Made by a program: the position numbers and the translations under genes. Positions 7,614-16,227 of a DNA stretch of 64,000 bases are shown here, piece after piece (the stretch's first letter is position 1; each line of letters starts with the position of its first letter). Origin of the DNA: JBBQLG01 sp964251665 (GTDB lineage: Bacteria > Bacteroidota > Bacteroidia > Cytophagales > Spirosomataceae); assembly GCA_964251665.1 (NCBI GenBank), contig CAXUKO010000003.1, positions 310,001 to 374,000 of the forward strand, in the 5' to 3' direction. Below the pieces are notes generated by a model. That model had not been told where the DNA came from. It did not search any database and worked only from the letters and a program-made list of their open reading frames with translations.

Positions 7614-9824
7614 CTATAAATTCTTTTCGATGAAGTTGGTCATCATCTGGTAGAGGTGCATTCGGGTGTTACCGCCATAAATGCCGTGGTTGCGGTTCGG
7701 GTAATAGAACGACTGAAACTGTTTACCCGCCTTAATCAGCGCGTCTTCAAACGCAATCGAGTTCTGGAAATGCACGTTATCGTCGCCGGTACCGTGGATG
7801 AGCAAATAAGTGCCTTTCAGTTTAGCCGCGTGTGTCAGCGGTGAGTTGTCGTCGTAACCACTGGCGTTTTCCTGCGGGCGTTTCAGGTAGCGTTCCGTGT
7901 AGATGGTGTCGTAAAAACGCCAGGTCGTGACGGGAGCAACGGAGATACCGGTTTTAAAATAATCGGCCCCAACGGTCATGCACAAAGCCGACATGTAGCC
8001 GCCATAGCTCCAGCCCCAGATGCCAATGCGACTCTTATCAACGTAGGGCAGACCACCAAGGTATTTAGCGCCTTCAATCTGATCCTGCGTTTCGTACTTG
8101 CCGAGTTGAGCATAGGTAACGGTGCGGAAGGCGTTACCCCGCGAGCCGGTTCCCCGGTTGTCGATGCAGACAATGATGTAGCCCTTCTGGACCAGAGTCT
8201 GATACCAGAAAAAGTCGCGACTCTCCCAGTTATTCATCACCTGTTGCGACCCCGGACCACCGTACACAAACATCAGCACTGGGTGCTTCTTCGTACTGTC
8301 GAAATCGATGGGCCGAATCATATAGCCGTTCAGCGAAGTCCCTTCTGAAGTGGTGAACTGAAAGAACCGTTTGGGCGAGATGGCATAGTCTTTCAATCGG
8401 GTTTTCAGGGCCTCGTTACTCTCCACAACGCGCAGCGATTTCGATGGTTTATTGGCCACCGTTTGCAGCACGCTCACCGTTTGGGGCGCGGCTGCGGAAC
8501 CGTAGTATTGCAGATAATAGGCAAAATCGGGGCTGAGGTTGATGGTAAACGTGCCCGATGCATCGGTAAGCCGGGTTTTATTTTTGCCATCCAGCCCCAC
8601 TCGGTACAGATGCCGCTCTAAGGGTGATACCTCCGCCGATGTGAAGTAAACCGTGTTCGTTTTGGCATCGACGCCCAGCACGTCTTTCACTTCAAAGTTG
8701 CCTACAGTAACAGGGGCGATAAGTTTGCCACCCATGTCGTATCGGTAAATGTGTTTATAACCGCTACGTTCGCTGGTCCAGAGAAACGATTTGTTATCGG
8801 CCAGATAAGCCAGATCGTCGGTCAGTTCGAGATCAATATAGGTTGGGCTGGTTTCTGATAAAACGGTGGTGGTTTTACCGGTAGCGGCATCGGCGTGAAG
8901 CAGGTCGATTTTGTTTTGCAACCGGTTCAGCCGACGAATCGAAAGCAGGTTAGGGTTACTGGTCCACTGAATCCGGGGCAGGTAGATGTCGGTTTCAGTA
9001 CCGGCGTCGACGGTCAGTTTACGAACTACACCATCGGGCGCACCCGTCGCATCGGCGATGAGTACTGATACTAATGAGTTGGCTTCGCCTGCCTTGGGGT
9101 ATTTGAAGCGGTATTCGGTGGGGTAGAGTTTACCCCATAGCTGCATATCGTATTCGGGTACCCGGCTTTCATCAAATCGAATCCAGGCCAGCCGCTTGCT
9201 ATCCGGCGACCACTCGAACGCCCGGGCCATGCTGAACTCTTCTTCGTAAACCCAGTCAGCCGCCCCGTTGATAATTTCGTTCTGTTTGCCGTCTGTCGTC
9301 AGTTGGGTTTCCTTGCTGCTAAGAAGGTCAACGACAAACAGGTTGTTATCCCGCACAAAAGCAACGCGCTGACCATCGGGCGAAAACGTCGCGAACTGTT
9401 GTTTGCCGTTCTTGCTCAACGCGGCCAGCTTATTCGTTTTGAGGTCGTAGATGTAAAAAACGGCCCGGCTCGAATGGCGATAAATCGGTTCTTCCTGCGT
9501 CGTGATGAGCAGTTTCTGTTCATCGGCACTAAGCTGGTAAGCCTCCATGTCAATAGGCTGTCCAACGGTTTTTTCATCGAACAGTGTGTCGACCCGCTGC
9601 CCCGTCACGATGCTGTACTTGACGACTTTACCGGGCTCCTGTGCCGTATAAAAGCCACCGGTTTTCATCCAGTTGACGCCCTGAACGGATTTTTGAGAAA
9701 AGGTACCCGCATTCCGCCCCCAGACGTCATCCAGCGTAATGGCTTTGCGGGTTTGGGCCAGTGCGGCCGTACAGGAGAACAGCGAAAGGAGCAGTAGTAA
9801 GTAAAACGGGCGACCGTGGCGCAT
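7614..9824 (-). CDS. Dipeptidyl peptidase IV (S9B family), periplasmic
   Basis: Serine exopeptidase of 736 residues that removes X-Pro or X-Ala dipeptides. The start at 9824 (MRHGRPFYLLLLLSLFSCTAALA) restores a signal peptide; the longer frame adds 63 implausible residues. The N-terminal ~470 residues are the beta-propeller with the substrate-amine-binding motif DWVYEEEF. The C-terminal alpha/beta hydrolase has the nucleophile motif GWSYGGYM (Ser ~606), Asp ~681 in GTGDDNVHFQ, and the catalytic His ~713 in PNRNHGIYGG. Length and motifs agree with Bacteroidota DPP IV. It is a single gene. Confidence 0.93.
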   Translation of the reverse strand: MRHGRPFYLLLLLSLFSCTAALAQTRKAITLDDVWGRNAGTFSQKSVQGVNWMKTGGFYTAQEPGKVVKYSIVTGQRVDTLFDEKTVGQPIDMEAYQLSADEQKLLITTQEEPIYRHSSRAVFYIYDLKTNKLAALSKNGKQQFATFSPDGQRVAFVRDNNLFVVDLLSSKETQLTTDGKQNEIINGAADWVYEEEFSMARAFEWSPDSKRLAWIRFDESRVPEYDMQLWGKLYPTEYRFKYPKAGEANSLVSVLIADATGAPDGVVRKLTVDAGTETDIYLPRIQWTSNPNLLSIRRLNRLQNKIDLLHADAATGKTTTVLSETSPTYIDLELTDDLAYLADNKSFLWTSERSGYKHIYRYDMGGKLIAPVTVGNFEVKDVLGVDAKTNTVYFTSAEVSPLERHLYRVGLDGKNKTRLTDASGTFTINLSPDFAYYLQYYGSAAAPQTVSVLQTVANKPSKSLRVVESNEALKTRLKDYAISPKRFFQFTTSEGTSLNGYMIRPIDFDSTKKHPVLMFVYGGPGSQQVMNNWESRDFFWYQTLVQKGYIIVCIDNRGTGSRGNAFRTVTYAQLGKYETQDQIEGAKYLGGLPYVDKSRIGIWGWSYGGYMSALCMTVGADYFKTGISVAPVTTWRFYDTIYTERYLKRPQENASGYDDNSPLTHAAKLKGTYLLIHGTGDDNVHFQNSIAFEDALIKAGKQFQSFYYPNRNHGIYGGNTRMHLYQMMTNFIEKNL

Positions 9825-9937
9825 AAAGAGTTTGTCGGATGATTGTGTATTGCCTAACAACGAAAATCCAACCCCGAAAGACAAGGTTGGATTCTCAAAA
9901 ATACGGAATACGTAGAAATAAAGGAGTCGGTCGTTTC

Positions 9938-10086
9938 TATCAGCCCATGGCTTCAGCCGTGGGGCAACGGTAAACGAATTGCTGGTAATGAACCGTTTCA
10001 ACGGTTTGTTCATCTGACTGTAAACCGTTGAAACGGTTCATTACTAACCGACTAATTGCCGGGAACACCACCGTTGAAACGGTGGC
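9938..10086. repeat. Cluster of three palindromic elements with GTTGAAACGG-type cores
   Basis: A first imperfect hairpin at ~9943-9963 is built around GGCTTCAGCC. A second pairs 9985-10007 with 10022-10044 (23 bp, perfect, 14-base loop). A third is CCACCGTTGAAACGGTGG at 10068-10085. The second and third share GTTGAAACGG. They lie between the start of the peptidase gene and the end of the DUF1223 gene. They look like small repeated extragenic palindromes. Confidence 0.65.
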
Positions 10087-10093
10087 CTGAAAT

Positions 10094-10861
10094 TTACAAA
10101 CTCACCTGCCCCGCGCCCCGGATGGCCAGGGTCTGGCGAGCCTGCACGTAAGCAACCACCGCGCCGTTGTGCGGATCATAGCCCGCAGGCAGGGTAAGCG
10201 ATACGGTTCCTTTTCTAGTGGCGGGAAGGGTCTGGAACGTCCGCACGACATTATCGTGTACTAATTTACGCCCGGCGTTTTCGCCCCGTTGTACGCTGGT
10301 TTCAGTGGTTTTACTGACAAGGGCTATGTTCAGCACCGCATCGGTCAGGTCACCTTCCAGTTGGTAGTTTATCGTAAGCTGGTTGTTCCTGAGGGCCGTA
10401 GCCGTGAGCTGCACACTCGCCGTTGCCGGTTGATTCAGCGCGTCTTTGAGCGCGGTGGTTTGTTTGCTGCGGTTAGAGCCAACGAACTCCTGCCGCCCGT
10501 TCAGCACTTCCTGAGGGGTGTAGACACCATGTTGGGCAAAATGGTCGCTGTACTGGTATTGCCGCTTCGTATAAGCATGATCGCTGAAAGGGTCTTTCCA
10601 GCCCATCCGGTCCCAGTAATCGACGTGGAACGACAAGCCAATGATGTTCTTGTTCGTTTTGGCGGCTTCGCTCAGAGTTTCCGTCAGCAACCGGTCGGCG
10701 GAGGGGCAACTCGAACATCCCTGCGAGGTAAATAACTCCAGTACGGCCACCGGTGCGTAGGTCGCTTTGGGGGCTTTTGTGGTAGATGAGGCCGGGGTTG
10801 GGCCGTTACCGGAAGCCAGCGCGATGCCAGCCGCTACGAATAGCTGTGTGAAATAAGTCAT
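10094..10861 (-). CDS. DUF1223 (thioredoxin-like) secreted protein
   Basis: Protein of 255 residues. The start at 10861 gives MTYFTQLFVAAGIALASG, a signal peptide. The DUF1223 hallmark follows: VAVLELFTSQGCSSCPSADRLL with a CSSC pair, then LSFHVDYWDRMGWKDPFS and TPQEVLNGRQEFVGSNR. The family has a thioredoxin-like fold and is exported, but its reaction is not settled. It lies downstream of the MsrP-like enzyme on the same strand, 111 bases away, and may belong to the same envelope redox function. That link is inference. Confidence 0.85.
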   Translation of the reverse strand: MTYFTQLFVAAGIALASGNGPTPASSTTKAPKATYAPVAVLELFTSQGCSSCPSADRLLTETLSEAAKTNKNIIGLSFHVDYWDRMGWKDPFSDHAYTKRQYQYSDHFAQHGVYTPQEVLNGRQEFVGSNRSKQTTALKDALNQPATASVQLTATALRNNQLTINYQLEGDLTDAVLNIALVSKTTETSVQRGENAGRKLVHDNVVRTFQTLPATRKGTVSLTLPAGYDPHNGAVVAYVQARQTLAIRGAGQVSL

Positions 10862-10972
10862 GATGAATGTGTTTGACTGTAAATGGGGTGGTAAGGGGTG
10901 GTGGTGTCGGGTTTGAGATGGCACGGCAGCGGCCGACCGTCGGCCACCCGGCCCGACACCACCTGATTTATC

Positions 10973-11776
10973 TCATAACCCTACGTGATAGTCATAGCCC
11001 CGCTCGGCCCAGAAGTCGCGCGGGCGTTCGTCGGCAAAGCGGATGGTACCGATGCGTTTCAGGTTCTTGACGCCGTATTTAACCGGAATAATCAGCCGTA
11101 CCGGTGCTCCGTGCGCCGGTGTGATGGGGTTGCCATTCATCTCGAAGGCCAGCATTGTCTGCGGATGCAGGGCACTTGGCATATCCAGACCCACATAGTA
11201 GCCACCGTCGGGCGTTTCCATGCCCACGTATTTATAAAAATCATCCAGATCATCGGCCGATGGCGCTTTGCCACTGCGGGTGCCGAGGCCGTACTTCGCC
11301 ACAAAATCAGCGAATTTTACACCGCCCCAGTGCTGAATCTGACTCCAGCCTTCTACGCATTTAAAGTCGAAAACAAGGTCGTGCTTTGGCAGCTTTTTCA
11401 GGTCGTCGATGCTGACCGTCATTGGTGTTCGGCCCGGCTGTTCGATGGTGATCTGGTAGCCCTCCTGAACAACCGGGCTGTGCAGACCATCCTTTCCGTT
11501 GGTGCGGGGCGGGTTAGCTGCCTGACTGGCCGGGTAGGTAGGCGCAAGGTGCGTGGGGCTGAAATAGACATTCGCTATTTTTTCATTCGTGTTCAGCAGT
11601 GTACGGAGCGGAGCCGGAATACCGGCCACTTTCGGCTGAGATTTTACCCACTGCCAAACGCCAACCGGTACTAAACTAGCCACTCCGAAGCCGAGCATGG
11701 CTTTAAGGGTATTGCGCCTAAGCTGCTGATCGGAGGTTAGCTCCTCACGCAGGGGTTTGTGTTTCAGTAAGCTCAT
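10973..11776 (-). CDS. Periplasmic molybdopterin oxidoreductase, sulfite oxidase/MsrP fold
   Basis: Enzyme of 267 residues. The N-terminal RRNTLKAMLGFGVASLVPVG resembles a Tat-type or anchored signal. The core has the molybdenum ligand Cys140 in FDFKCVEGWSQIQHWGGV and later YVGLDMPSALHPQTMLAFEM and GAPVRLIIPVKYGVKNLK, all typical of the sulfite oxidase fold. The partner cytochrome b is encoded just upstream with a 32-base overlap, so this is a membrane-linked pair like YedY/YedZ (MsrPQ). Repair of methionine sulfoxide is possible, but the substrate cannot be read from the sequence. Confidence 0.82.
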   Translation of the reverse strand: MSLLKHKPLREELTSDQQLRRNTLKAMLGFGVASLVPVGVWQWVKSQPKVAGIPAPLRTLLNTNEKIANVYFSPTHLAPTYPASQAANPPRTNGKDGLHSPVVQEGYQITIEQPGRTPMTVSIDDLKKLPKHDLVFDFKCVEGWSQIQHWGGVKFADFVAKYGLGTRSGKAPSADDLDDFYKYVGMETPDGGYYVGLDMPSALHPQTMLAFEMNGNPITPAHGAPVRLIIPVKYGVKNLKRIGTIRFADERPRDFWAERGYDYHVGL

Positions 11777-12422
11777 CTTTTTTCTCGAAACCAGTGATCA
11801 TACTCTGAAAATTGTGCCAGCCTGCCAGAATGACCTGGAAAATGTGAATCGCGAAAAACAGCACATAACCAATGGTTAAGGCAAAATGCAGCAAGCGGGC
11901 CGTTTCATACCCGCCCATCAGCCAGGTCAGCCAGTTCAACTGCGTTGGTTTGTATATCGCGTAACCTGTCAGGGCTGAACCCGCTCCCATGACAATAATG
12001 GCCGAATAAGCAATCCGCTGAGCCGCATTGTATTTTGATTGTGGGGGAGCCATTTTACGAATATGCAGATCGTGCAAGACTACCAGCCAGGCTTCGCGAA
12101 ATGAATTACGGTTGGGCAGCAGCAACCGCCATTCGCCCGATAAAAATGTGTAGCCTACGTAAAGAATGCCGTTGACGATGAAGAGCCACTGAAACACAAA
12201 ATGCCACGATTGCCCTTCCGCCAGCCGGAACGGTACGCCCAGCCATTTATAGAACGAGTCAGGAAAAAACTGAACAAGAACCGTACTGCCAACCGTGATT
12301 TTGTACGGGTCGTAGGCCCAGTATATCAACAGCCCGCTCCAGATCATAACGAACAGGATGGGGAAGTTGAGCCAGTGAAACCACCGGATGGCTAACGGAT
12401 GTTTGTGAACGATGCGTGGCAT
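11745..12422 (-). CDS. Cytochrome b561-type membrane subunit
   Basis: Protein of 225 residues with about four to five membrane helices (FPILFVMIWSGLLIYW, WLFIVNGILYVGYTFL, AIIVMGAGSALTGYAIY, FALTIGYVLFFAIHIF). Histidines at helix ends (IRWFHWLNF, SWHFVFQW, LLHFALTIG, AIHIFQ) could ligate two b hemes. This is the thiosulfate reductase/Ni-Fe hydrogenase cytochrome b type. Its 3' end overlaps the start of the molybdopterin enzyme by 32 bases, which suggests translational coupling. It would pass electrons from the quinol pool to that enzyme. Confidence 0.82.
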   Translation of the reverse strand: MPRIVHKHPLAIRWFHWLNFPILFVMIWSGLLIYWAYDPYKITVGSTVLVQFFPDSFYKWLGVPFRLAEGQSWHFVFQWLFIVNGILYVGYTFLSGEWRLLLPNRNSFREAWLVVLHDLHIRKMAPPQSKYNAAQRIAYSAIIVMGAGSALTGYAIYKPTQLNWLTWLMGGYETARLLHFALTIGYVLFFAIHIFQVILAGWHNFQSMITGFEKKDELTETQTPA

Positions 12423-12498
12423 GGGGTTATAGGTAAAAGGTTAATAAATAGTCCAGCACACTGGTCCGCTGAATCAGACCAGCGTACTGCCAAATGGT

Positions 12499-12723
12499 CT
12501 AGTTGTTCTTAGGCTTCATCTTGTCGTCTTTCATCTTACCGTCGGACATTTTATCATCTTTCATCATTTTGCCATCCGACATCTTATCCTGCATCTTGTC
12601 AGCCTTCATGGCTGCTTTCTTTTCTTTGCGGGTTTTGGGCGCATCCTGCATTTTGTTCTGAGCGAAAACAGCAGTAGAAAGTGTGACGATAATGGCAACA
12701 GCGAAAGCAAGTACTTTTTTCAT
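12499..12723 (-). CDS. Small secreted MXKDX-repeat protein
   Basis: Protein of 74 residues with the signal peptide MKKVLAFAVAIIVTLSTAVFA. The mature part is almost only Lys, Met, Asp and Ser in the short repeats DKMSDGKM and KDDKM, as in the pentapeptide MXKDX family. The family function is unknown; Met- and Asp-rich periplasmic repeats suggest metal binding or an oxidation sink, which is inference. It sits between the molybdopterin/cytochrome pair and the sigma/anti-sigma pair, all on the same strand. Confidence 0.75.
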   Translation of the reverse strand: MKKVLAFAVAIIVTLSTAVFAQNKMQDAPKTRKEKKAAMKADKMQDKMSDGKMMKDDKMSDGKMKDDKMKPKNN

Positions 12724-12803
12724 GTGTAAAGTTAGTTAAGTAGATCAGGAGTGCGTCCCCTGCCCAACTTTGTCGCCATGTGGACACAAACCTTACAGCA
12801 TAC

Positions 12804-13085
12804 TTAGCTATTTAACCTTCTTTTAATTTCATCGGCCATTGCCGCCCTCCGTTCGGGGCGCAGCGTAGGGGCCGCCTGAAAGTGCCCAGTCGTTGTACTG
12901 CGCGTCAGTAACTGATCCAACAGCCTGACCTGACGGGAGAACCGGGCGCAGGGATCACACAAGCGCAAGTGCCACCGGAGTTGCAGCCGTTCAGTTAGCG
13001 TTAACGGCGCTTCGGCCTGCTTCACTAACAGCTGCGACGCTTGACGGCAAGACAGTCGGATGTATTTTTTATACAGACTACTCAT
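12804..13085 (-). CDS. Zinc-finger-like anti-sigma factor
   Basis: Protein of 93 residues. The start at 13085 gives MSSLYKKYI; this ATG shares one base with the sigma-factor stop (TAATG). It has the ZAS-type pattern His-x3-Cys-x2-Cys in RWHLRLCDPCARF preceded by SCRQASQLLV. No membrane helix is seen, so it would be a soluble anti-sigma factor that senses oxidation or metal through the zinc site, as known for this type. The coupling with the sigma gene supports the call. Confidence 0.8.
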   Translation of the reverse strand: MSSLYKKYIRLSCRQASQLLVKQAEAPLTLTERLQLRWHLRLCDPCARFSRQVRLLDQLLTRSTTTGHFQAAPTLRPERRAAMADEIKRRLNS

Positions 13086-13654
13086 TATTGAACTGAATAC
13101 CAGTTTTTCTCCAGACACTCACGTAACAAAATTTTTACCCGATGCAGCAGTGTCCAGTAATTAGACGGTGAAATAGCTAATTCCTGACAGATTTCAGATG
13201 CATTTACATTGCTGATAAATTTAAGCGTTACCACCTGCGCGTAACGGGGCGGCAGTTTCGATAGACAATCGTAAAGGACCGCATTGAGGGCCTCCGAATC
13301 GTTCTGCTCATTGGTTTCGCCCCAATCGCCAGGCGATTTATCGGGTAGCCAATGGTCAAAATAATTATCAGCATCCCGGTCGAAATACTGGTCATAGAAG
13401 GCATCGTCTAATGAAATTGTTGGCCGACGGGTTTGAACACGGAAGTAGTCATTAATTTTGTTGCGCAGAATGGCCATCAGCCACGTTCGCTCCTGCGACT
13501 GCCCCCGAAAGCTATCCAGCGCGTTAAGGCCAGCCATAAAGGTTTCCTGCACCAGATCGTCGGCCACGGCCTGATCTTTCACCTGTAGCACGGCCACCCC
13601 AAAAAGTGCATCGGCATGGCGGTCGACCCACTGGGTAGGATCAGTCTGTGACAT
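13085..13654 (-). CDS. ECF-type RNA polymerase sigma factor
   Basis: Protein of 189 residues. Region 2 is VADDLVQETFMAGLNALDSF plus RGQSQERTWLMAILRNKIND. Region 4 is LSKLPPRYAQVVTLKF and ASEICQELAISPSNYWTLLH. A 40-residue acidic linker (FDRDADNYFDHWLPDKSPGD) separates them. It would direct transcription of a small stress regulon when freed from the anti-sigma factor encoded next. The linked minus-strand genes down to 10094 are the natural target candidates, which is inference. A 7-1-7 inverted repeat (ATTCAACGGTTGAAT, 13691-13705) lies upstream. Confidence 0.9.
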   Translation of the reverse strand: MSQTDPTQWVDRHADALFGVAVLQVKDQAVADDLVQETFMAGLNALDSFRGQSQERTWLMAILRNKINDYFRVQTRRPTISLDDAFYDQYFDRDADNYFDHWLPDKSPGDWGETNEQNDSEALNAVLYDCLSKLPPRYAQVVTLKFISNVNASEICQELAISPSNYWTLLHRVKILLRECLEKNWYSVQ

Positions 13655-13828
13655 GATTATCAGACAGTTTCATAGGGGGCAAAGTACTAAATTCAACGGT
13701 TGAATCAGCGCCGGGTAGCAAAAAACGTTAGTTCTTAAAAGGCTTCACCCGGTGGTTGGCTATTGCTTCTGAAACCCGGTGTCGCAACCGAGCAGGACCT
13801 TCATCACATTAGTAAGTATTCAGAAATT

Positions 13829-15469
13829 ATGCGCTTTTCACTACACTGTGCCGCCTGGACGCTGGGACTCTTGTTAAGTTTTACAGCCGTTTATGCCCAG
13901 CCGTTCACCCATGCCGATAGCCTGCGAGGCAGTTTGCGGCCCGAACGAACGGGTTACGATGTCACATTCTATGACCTCAGTCTGAGTGTTGATCCCGCAA
14001 CTAAAACTATTGCCGGTCAGAACACGATTCACTATACCGTAGTGGCTCCGTTCAGCCGCATGCAGCTCGATTTATTCGCCAATATGACCATTTCAACGAT
14101 CACACAACAGGATAAAAAACTGACGTTTGTCCGCGATGGAAACGCTGTGTTCGTGACGATGAACGAGCCCCAAACAGCAGGACAATCCCAAACGCTTACC
14201 GTCATCTATAGCGGATCACCAATTGTGGCAAAGAATCCACCCTGGGATGGCGGCTTTATCTGGAAGAAGGATACGCTCACCGGTCGTGACTGGATCACGG
14301 TGGCCTGCGAAGGCAAGGGGGCCAGTTTGTGGTGGCCCTGTAAAGACCACCTCTCTGACGAGCCTGACTCCATGCGGATCACCTGCCGCGTACCTGCCGG
14401 GTTAACCTGCGTCTCGAACGGTGTCTTTACTGGTCAGAAAGCCGTGAACAGCGGACGCCAGACGGAGTGGACCTGGTTTGTTCATTACCCCATCAATAAC
14501 TACGACGTTACCCTTAACATTACCGATTACGCCCATTTTTCAGACACGTACATCAACGCCGACAAGACCAAACTCCCACTCGATTATTACGTACTACCCG
14601 GCAACCTGACGAAAGCGAAAATACACTTTGAACAGGTAAAAGGTATGTTAGCCTGCTATGAGCGTTATTTTGGAAAATATCCCTTCGGACGGGATGGCTA
14701 TAAACTGGTTGAAACGCCGTACTGGGGTATGGAACATCAGAGTGCGGTGGCCTACGGAAATGAGTATCGCAACAATCCATACGGGTTTGATTTTATCATC
14801 ATTCACGAGAGCGGCCACGAGTATTTTGGGAACAGCCTGAGCGTAGCCGACCATGCCGAAATGTGGATTCACGAATCCTTTACAACCTACGCCGAAGCGC
14901 TGTACGTAGAATGTACACAAGACCCGACCAAGGCGCAGAATTACCTGAACCGACAGCGGACGCTGATCAAAAATCAGTATCCGATGATTGGGCCGATGGG
15001 CGTGAATTTCGACCAGAAAGACACGGATATTTATTACAAAGGCACCTGGATGCTCCACACGCTGCGTCATGCTGTAGGCAACGATTCCGTCTGGTTTGCG
15101 GCCCTAAAGGCGCTGGCGACAGAAAAAAGGTTGTCGATTGTATCCACTAAAGAGGTGGTTGATTTTCTGGCCGACCGTACCCGGATGCCCTTACAGCCAA
15201 TCTTAAATCAGTATCTGTATCAGGCGAAGCTGCCCCTTCTGGAGTTCAGTCCACTGCCCGACCATGCAATCCGCTACCGCTGGAAAGCTGCTGTGACCGA
15301 GTTTAATTTGCCGGTTCAGGTACGCATAGGCACCGGTGCGTGGCAAACGCTTAAACCGACGTCAGAATGGCAGACAGCAACGTTATCGGCCGGTTCGGGT
15401 GATGTCTCAGTGAACACTAACATTGGCCTTTTTCTGGTCAAGGCGGTGGCGTTGGACGAAAAGAAGTAA
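13829..15469 (+). CDS. M1 family aminopeptidase (secreted)
   Basis: Zinc metallopeptidase of 546 residues. The start at 13829 gives the signal peptide MRFSLHCAAWTLGLLLSFTAVYA. The zinc site is HESGH (His326, His330) followed 18 residues later by Glu349, exactly the M1 spacing. The exopeptidase motif normally GxMEN is WGMEHQSAVAYGN here, so the Asn is replaced by His. This is short for M1 because the C-terminal armadillo domain is reduced, as in the leukotriene-hydrolase-like Bacteroidota group. Substrate specificity is unknown. Confidence 0.9.
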   Translation: MRFSLHCAAWTLGLLLSFTAVYAQPFTHADSLRGSLRPERTGYDVTFYDLSLSVDPATKTIAGQNTIHYTVVAPFSRMQLDLFANMTISTITQQDKKLTFVRDGNAVFVTMNEPQTAGQSQTLTVIYSGSPIVAKNPPWDGGFIWKKDTLTGRDWITVACEGKGASLWWPCKDHLSDEPDSMRITCRVPAGLTCVSNGVFTGQKAVNSGRQTEWTWFVHYPINNYDVTLNITDYAHFSDTYINADKTKLPLDYYVLPGNLTKAKIHFEQVKGMLACYERYFGKYPFGRDGYKLVETPYWGMEHQSAVAYGNEYRNNPYGFDFIIIHESGHEYFGNSLSVADHAEMWIHESFTTYAEALYVECTQDPTKAQNYLNRQRTLIKNQYPMIGPMGVNFDQKDTDIYYKGTWMLHTLRHAVGNDSVWFAALKALATEKRLSIVSTKEVVDFLADRTRMPLQPILNQYLYQAKLPLLEFSPLPDHAIRYRWKAAVTEFNLPVQVRIGTGAWQTLKPTSEWQTATLSAGSGDVSVNTNIGLFLVKAVALDEKK

Positions 15470-15480
15470 TTTTGCCTCTG

Positions 15481-16227
15481 ATGAAACCAACCCGTTTTCT
15501 CCCCGCGCTGCTGCTGACCGGCCTGATGGCTTGCCAAAGCAGTCACGTCGTCACCAAACAGGCGTATACCCGCATTGGCGTCGATTCCACGGCCCGTCCC
15601 GACACTAGCTTAGTTCAGTTATTAAAACCCTATAAACAAGGGCTCGATAAATCCATGAATGAAGTGCTTTTCCAAACGCCCGAACGTTTGGAAAAACGCA
15701 AGCCCGAATCGGCACTCAATAACCTCCTCTGCGACGCGCTGCTGAGTCAGGCATCGGACCGATACGGCAAGCCCGTTGATGTATCGCATCTGAATTATGG
15801 GGGAGTGCGCAATGGGTTACCGAAGGGAAACGTCACCGTGGGCGATGTATTCGAGGTGATGCCGTTCGATAATCAACTCGTTATTCTGACCTTAACGGGC
15901 GATATGCTGATGCAGTTTCTGAACCACTTCGCTGGTGACGAAGCACTTTTAGTGGGTGGTATCTCCGTGAAACTCCATAACAACAAGGTGCAGTCGGTTA
16001 CGTTTGCCAACGGTCGCACCCTGCAGCCGGCTGAAACGTATACCGTAGCGCTAAGTGATTATATTGCCAATGGCGGCAGTGGTGCTAACTTTTTAAAAGG
16101 TGCCGTAAAACGTCAGAACTTAGATAATTACCTCATCCGTGACGCCCTCATCGACTATTTTCGGAAACAGGGGCAGAGTGGTCAACCGATAACGCTACAA
16201 GCGAATGGACGCATCAATATCGAATAG
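15481..16227 (+). CDS. 5'-nucleotidase C-terminal (substrate-binding) domain lipoprotein
   Basis: Lipoprotein of 248 residues with signal MKPTRFLPALLLTGLMACQS. The start at 15481 is 11 bases after the peptidase stop. The mature part is only the C-terminal domain of 5'-nucleotidase/UshA: ESALNNLLCDALLSQA, LNYGGVRNGLPKGNVTVGDV, FEVMPFDNQLVILTLTGD and VALSDYIANGGSGANFL. That domain normally binds the nucleotide base and follows the metallophosphatase domain. Here it is a separate gene placed before it and overlapping it by 23 bases, so the two products probably work together in the periplasm. Confidence 0.88.
   Translation: MKPTRFLPALLLTGLMACQSSHVVTKQAYTRIGVDSTARPDTSLVQLLKPYKQGLDKSMNEVLFQTPERLEKRKPESALNNLLCDALLSQASDRYGKPVDVSHLNYGGVRNGLPKGNVTVGDVFEVMPFDNQLVILTLTGDMLMQFLNHFAGDEALLVGGISVKLHNNKVQSVTFANGRTLQPAETYTVALSDYIANGGSGANFLKGAVKRQNLDNYLIRDALIDYFRKQGQSGQPITLQANGRINIE

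Noticed and set aside
10985..11674. 229-codon open frame on the plus strand
   Set aside because: It lies opposite the molybdopterin oxidoreductase, which has clear motifs. The frame is a by-product of GC-rich codon use.
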